Shown: positions 60,683 through 64,000 of the stretch, in pieces
Layout of the letters: every line of letters begins with the position of its first letter
Position numbering within the stretch: position 1 is the stretch's first letter
Assembly: GCF_020991375.1 (NCBI RefSeq)
Contig: NZ_JAJLQZ010000001.1
Location: 248,001-312,000, forward strand
Direction: 5' to 3'
From: Glycomyces amatae
GTDB taxonomy: Bacteria; Actinomycetota; Actinomycetes; Mycobacteriales; Micromonosporaceae
Length of the DNA stretch: 64,000 nucleotides
The notes under the pieces: generated by a model
What the model was told of the DNA's origin: nothing
What the model saw: the letters and a program-made list of their open reading frames with translations, nothing else
Databases searched by the model: none
Position numbers and translations under genes: made by a program

Positions 60683-62605
60683 TCACTCCCCTCTCGAAGG
60701 CCGGTAGACCTCTCCGCCACTGGACCCGCCACCGGTCGAAGAACCGGCGGCCCCGCTGGTCGAGCCCGCGGGCCTGTCGGCGGTCGTCTGCTGCTCGGGC
60801 AGCGGGTCGCTCGTCCCGCGCGGTGTGCGGACGGTGTCGGAGGACTCCTCGGGCCTGGCGTCGCTGCGTCGCTGCCTGGCACGGTCGAGCTCGCGTTCAC
60901 GCTCGGCGCTCTTGTCGGAGTCGATCCGGCGGCCCAGGAAGGCGTCCGCGGGCCCGCCGCCGGCCACGAGGCCGGCGATGCGCCGCCCGGGTCTCAGGAG
61001 CAGCCATGCGGCGACGCCGAGCAGACCGATCATGACCACTTGCAGCCATACCGGCATCGCTGTCGCGAGGATGCGGCTGGAGGCCCAGATGTAGATCACC
61101 GCCGCCAGCGAGAAGATCGCGACGTTGATGATCGCCCCGAGCACGGTGTTGACCAGGCGCTTGAACGGCCCGCCCGCGGGGCGCAGGAGCGCGATCGTGC
61201 CGATGATCGGCAGGGCCACGATCGCGAAGCGCACGATCATGAAGCCGAGGATGATGAGGATCGACGCGGTGAGGTCGAACAGCGAGAAGAAGATCGCCGT
61301 CAGCAGGGCGAGGAAGCCGGTGCCGGTGCGCTCCCAGGCGCGCTGGCCGCTGATGTTCGCGTAGGCCTCCGGGTCCTCGGTCTGGATCTGCGCGACCAGG
61401 TTCTGCCAGGTCTCCTGCTTCTCCTCGATGAGGTCGTTGCGAGTGCCCGGGTCCTGCGCTTCGGCATCTTCCTCCCACGAGAAGGCCTGCGCGGCGAAGA
61501 GGGCGGGCCCGTACTTGTAGGCGGCGTTCGACTCGGTGACGACCGGGTTGCCTTCGGCATCCTCGACGACTTCGCCGTTGCGCTCCTGGTAGGTGACCTC
61601 TTCGCTCTGGCCGAGCATGGTCCGCAGCCAGTTCTGGTAGAGGACCTGGCCGGAGACGGTGTCGGAGGCGACCACGGCGGCGGTGCGGGTGTCGATGCAG
61701 AAGTTCTCACCGTTGAGCTCTTTGAGCTCGTCGTACCGGTCCTGGTCCATGCCGTCTTCGCGGATGCAGCCCTCGACGGCGTCGTCGTTGATGAGGACCG
61801 TGCTCAGGTTCATGCCGATGGTCAGCGCCTGGTCGGTGTACTCGGCCGCCTTCACCGGCCAGCGCACCACGGCCGTGACGAGCACCAGGATCAGCACCGC
61901 CCAGGCGACGGTGGTGACCGCGTTGTTCATGTCGGCCTGCCTTGAGCGCCACAGCAGGTAGAGGCCGATGAGGCCGACGGTGACGGCGCCGAAGACGGTG
62001 AAGATCTGGCTGTAGAGCACCTCGGTGCCCTGCTCCATGAAGCGGTTCGACCAGCCCCACATGTTGTCCGGCTCCCACGCGGCCTGGCGCATCGAGTTCG
62101 CCGCACCCACAGTGGCCACGGACAGGTTGAACTCCATGTTGGCCAGGGCGTTCGCGGTATCGGCGCCGTTCGGGATCGAGACGGAGTCGACGCATTGGCC
62201 GCCGATGCTCATCTGCTGCGAGCCGTACATCGGCAGTTGGTAACCGGCGTAGCCGTAGGCGCTGTAGGTGCCGATGCCCTCGCTCTTGTCGAGTCGGCTC
62301 GGCTCGGCGAACCAGCCGGCCATGCCCGAGTCCGGTGAGGCCGGTTGGGGTGCGGCCTCGCACGGGAGCTCTTGACCTGTGGGCAGTTCGTCGAGGCAGC
62401 CCGACCACTCGGTGTGCCACTCGTAGTCGCTGCACCCCTCGTCGCCCTGCGCCCCGGCCGTACCGGGCGTGAACGCCAGGGCCCCGGCCGCTGTGGCCAG
62501 GACGAGGACCATGCGCGCCAGCCGTCCGGCCGCGCGCTTCGCGAAGCCGGGGGATCGCTGTCCGGTCGGGGGAGGGGCGAGGTCGTGCGCGGAGGGGTCG
62601 GTCAC
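60683..62605 (-). CDS. VirB6/TrbL-like polytopic T4SS membrane protein
   Basis: 640 residues from GTG with GGAGG four bases upstream. A signal-like helix near the N-terminus (LARMVLVLATAAGALAF), a Cys-containing exported loop, then about six membrane helices (for example SILIILGFMIVRFAIVALPI and VWLQVVMIGLLGVAAWLLL) and a charged, low-complexity C-terminal tail (about 550-640). This matches actinobacterial TrbL/VirB6-type channel proteins. The GTG overlaps the VirB4 stop (GTGA). Confidence 0.82.
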   Translation of the reverse strand: MTDPSAHDLAPPPTGQRSPGFAKRAAGRLARMVLVLATAAGALAFTPGTAGAQGDEGCSDYEWHTEWSGCLDELPTGQELPCEAAPQPASPDSGMAGWFAEPSRLDKSEGIGTYSAYGYAGYQLPMYGSQQMSIGGQCVDSVSIPNGADTANALANMEFNLSVATVGAANSMRQAAWEPDNMWGWSNRFMEQGTEVLYSQIFTVFGAVTVGLIGLYLLWRSRQADMNNAVTTVAWAVLILVLVTAVVRWPVKAAEYTDQALTIGMNLSTVLINDDAVEGCIREDGMDQDRYDELKELNGENFCIDTRTAAVVASDTVSGQVLYQNWLRTMLGQSEEVTYQERNGEVVEDAEGNPVVTESNAAYKYGPALFAAQAFSWEEDAEAQDPGTRNDLIEEKQETWQNLVAQIQTEDPEAYANISGQRAWERTGTGFLALLTAIFFSLFDLTASILIILGFMIVRFAIVALPIIGTIALLRPAGGPFKRLVNTVLGAIINVAIFSLAAVIYIWASSRILATAMPVWLQVVMIGLLGVAAWLLLRPGRRIAGLVAGGGPADAFLGRRIDSDKSAERERELDRARQRRSDARPEESSDTVRTPRGTSDPLPEQQTTADRPAGSTSGAAGSSTGGGSSGGEVYRPSRGE

Positions 62606-64000
62606 TGCTCCTCCCCAGGGGTGGTGTTGAGGTAGTCGAGCAGGCCGCGGACCCAGCTGAAGTCGGCGCGGATGCGCTGGACGCGGCCGTCCACGTCGCG
62701 CATCACGAACTCGCGGTAGGGGAGCTTCCGCGTTTCCGCCGCATCCACTTCGGACAGTGAGGCGAGCACGCTCTCGTAGCCGACGCCCGTGGGCACCCGC
62801 AGCAGCTTGAGCGCCTCCTCGGCGACCTCGGCGTCCTCGGCGATGCGGCCGACGAACACCGTGGACACCAGGTTCTGCACGTCGAGCCCGAGGATGTCCT
62901 TCGGGTTCTGACTCGCCACCAGCGCCGCCAGGTTCCACTTGCGGGAGTCGCGGGCCAGGCGCACCAGGAACGAGCGGCCGGACTTCCAGCCCTCCATGAA
63001 GTGCGCCTCGTCGAGGCCCACCAGCTTGCGCCGGTGCATGTCGCCGCCGTAGGCGCGGCGCACGGCCAGGCGGTGCGCGGTGTGCAGCATCGGCAGCGCC
63101 AGCGCCTCCTCGGCCGACCAGTACTCGCGCTCGATCCCCAGGTCGGGCAGGCGCAGCCCGGACATGGTGATCACCGTGAGCGCCGTGTCGTCCTCCAGGA
63201 CCCCCTTGTCGGGGTTGCCGAAGAACAGCTTCGCGAGCGGCATCTCGGCGGTGTCGAGCAGGAGCGCGGCGAGCTCGGCGCCATCGCCGGTGATGTGGTC
63301 CTCGGCGTCCTGGAGGGTCTCCACGATGTCCTCGAGCGCGGAGTCCTCCTCGGCCGGGACGTGGCGGGCGGCGTGGCGCAGGAGGCGGGCGGTGCTCGCC
63401 TCGCGCTGGACCTGCGGCGGCAGCAGCATCGCGCAGATGTCCTGCACCAGCATGCGCCGCTCGGAGCGGGCGTTGGAGACGGCGATGTCGTACTCGCGCT
63501 GGCCGTCGGCGCTGTCCTCGTAGTGCTCGCGCCGCGGGGACGGGATGAGCGCGTACGGCGCGAGGGTCCCGTACTCGGAGCCGGTCAGGTTGAGCACGCG
63601 CGAGAACGGCTTGAGCTCGGGCATCTCGCACAGCTTCGCGAGCGGGCCCGACGGGTCGAGGAGGGTCACCTGGACGCCGCGCCTGGCGGCGAGGTACCCG
63701 ATGGCGCCCATGAGGGTCGACTTGCCGCCGCCGGGCTCGGCGACGAAGACGCTCAGGCCCGACTTCTCGCGGACCTCCGTGGCGAAGTGCAGGTCGAGGA
63801 AGACCGGGCGGCGGCAGGTGCCCGCGGTGCGGCCGATGAGGTCGCCGCGCTGGTCGCCCACAGTGGACGCCGCCTGGGGCAGGGCCGCGGCGAAGAGCTT
63901 GACGGGCATGCGCCGCACGTACCCGGTCTGCGCGACCGGCTCGCCCGGGATGAACTCGCGGGCCAGCCAGTCCTGGTTCTTCGGGTGCTGGAGGCTGATG
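62602..64000 (-). CDS. VirB4/TraC-type T4SS ATPase (5' part cut by window edge)
   Basis: The frame runs off the right edge (466 residues visible). Walker A is VAEPGGGKSTLMGAI and Walker B RRKLVGLDEAHFM, followed by an SQNPKDIL sensor region, the order of VirB4/TraC conjugation ATPases. A GTG at 63918 exists but is internal, since coding continues to 64000. It powers substrate transfer or pilus-less export at the membrane. Head of the operon with the VirB6-, VirB8-like and M23 genes. Confidence 0.88.
   Translation of the reverse strand, partial: ISLQHPKNQDWLAREFIPGEPVAQTGYVRRMPVKLFAAALPQAASTVGDQRGDLIGRTAGTCRRPVFLDLHFATEVREKSGLSVFVAEPGGGKSTLMGAIGYLAARRGVQVTLLDPSGPLAKLCEMPELKPFSRVLNLTGSEYGTLAPYALIPSPRREHYEDSADGQREYDIAVSNARSERRMLVQDICAMLLPPQVQREASTARLLRHAARHVPAEEDSALEDIVETLQDAEDHITGDGAELAALLLDTAEMPLAKLFFGNPDKGVLEDDTALTVITMSGLRLPDLGIEREYWSAEEALALPMLHTAHRLAVRRAYGGDMHRRKLVGLDEAHFMEGWKSGRSFLVRLARDSRKWNLAALVASQNPKDILGLDVQNLVSTVFVGRIAEDAEVAEEALKLLRVPTGVGYESVLASLSEVDAAETRKLPYREFVMRDVDGRVQRIRADFSWVRGLLDYLNTTPGEEQ

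Overview
The window is high-GC DNA with the coding style of a filamentous or glycomycete-like actinobacterium. It has GTG and TTG starts, many leaderless starts, regulators of the XRE/DUF5753 type with DUF397 partners, ESX (type VII) small proteins, DUF1707 proteins, and a glnR neighbourhood (glnR, lmeA-like DUF2993, cysA-like sulfurtransferase, DUF1416) in the order known from mycobacteria. A Glycomycetaceae-like source is my inference. Nothing here fixes the genus.

Layout. 0.2-12 kb: a DUF1275 fragment, a choice-of-anchor A surface protein, a TetR/MFS/CMD locus, an AAA ATPase, a CopD-CtaG fusion, the pxpABC 5-oxoprolinase operon and a cytosolic GH43-like protein. 12-15 kb: toxin cassette 1 (YbaB, WXG100-like, WXG/LXG-like delivery protein, HNH-like nuclease, putative immunity). 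15-21.4 kb: a secreted M15-like peptidase, an Rpn-like protein, a paralogous unknown family, an XRE/DUF397 pair, two small unknown genes and a WYL regulator divergent from a VOC protein. 21.5-24 kb (minus strand): toxin cassette 2, with the same gene order but an HExxH metallopeptidase toxin. 24-31 kb: DUF1707, a lone NuoD-like protein, an ECF41 sigma factor with its CMD partner gene, and an MFS/HxlR divergon. 31-35.5 kb: DUF1416, the sulfurtransferase with a short cysteine leader peptide upstream, DUF2993, a membrane protein and glnR. 35.8-37.9 kb: an ESX small protein and a long PPE-like secreted protein. 38-50 kb: a secreted GH43, a subtilase, DUF1707, an AbiEi/DUF559-like protein, a HEAT-repeat protein, a methyltransferase and a lone sensor domain. 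50.8-51.1 kb: two tRNA-like genes whose 3' halves lie before their 5' halves. 51-58.7 kb: mostly uncharacterised genes, including the second copy of the 17-kb paralogous family. 59-64 kb: a T4SS-like operon (VirB4-type ATPase, VirB6/TrbL-type membrane protein, a small anchored protein, and an M23 peptidase with a transglycosylase-like domain).

Most notable are the apparent circularly permuted tRNA-Pro(UGG) gene with a second, less regular permuted tRNA beside it, and the two parallel YbaB-led ESX toxin cassettes in which the delivery module and the toxin are encoded by separate overlapping genes. Regulatory structure is unusually visible: a TetR operator on a -35 box, HxlR and WYL-regulator palindromes, an ECF41 autoregulatory promoter, a cysteine leader peptide, and a perfect 47-nt hairpin.
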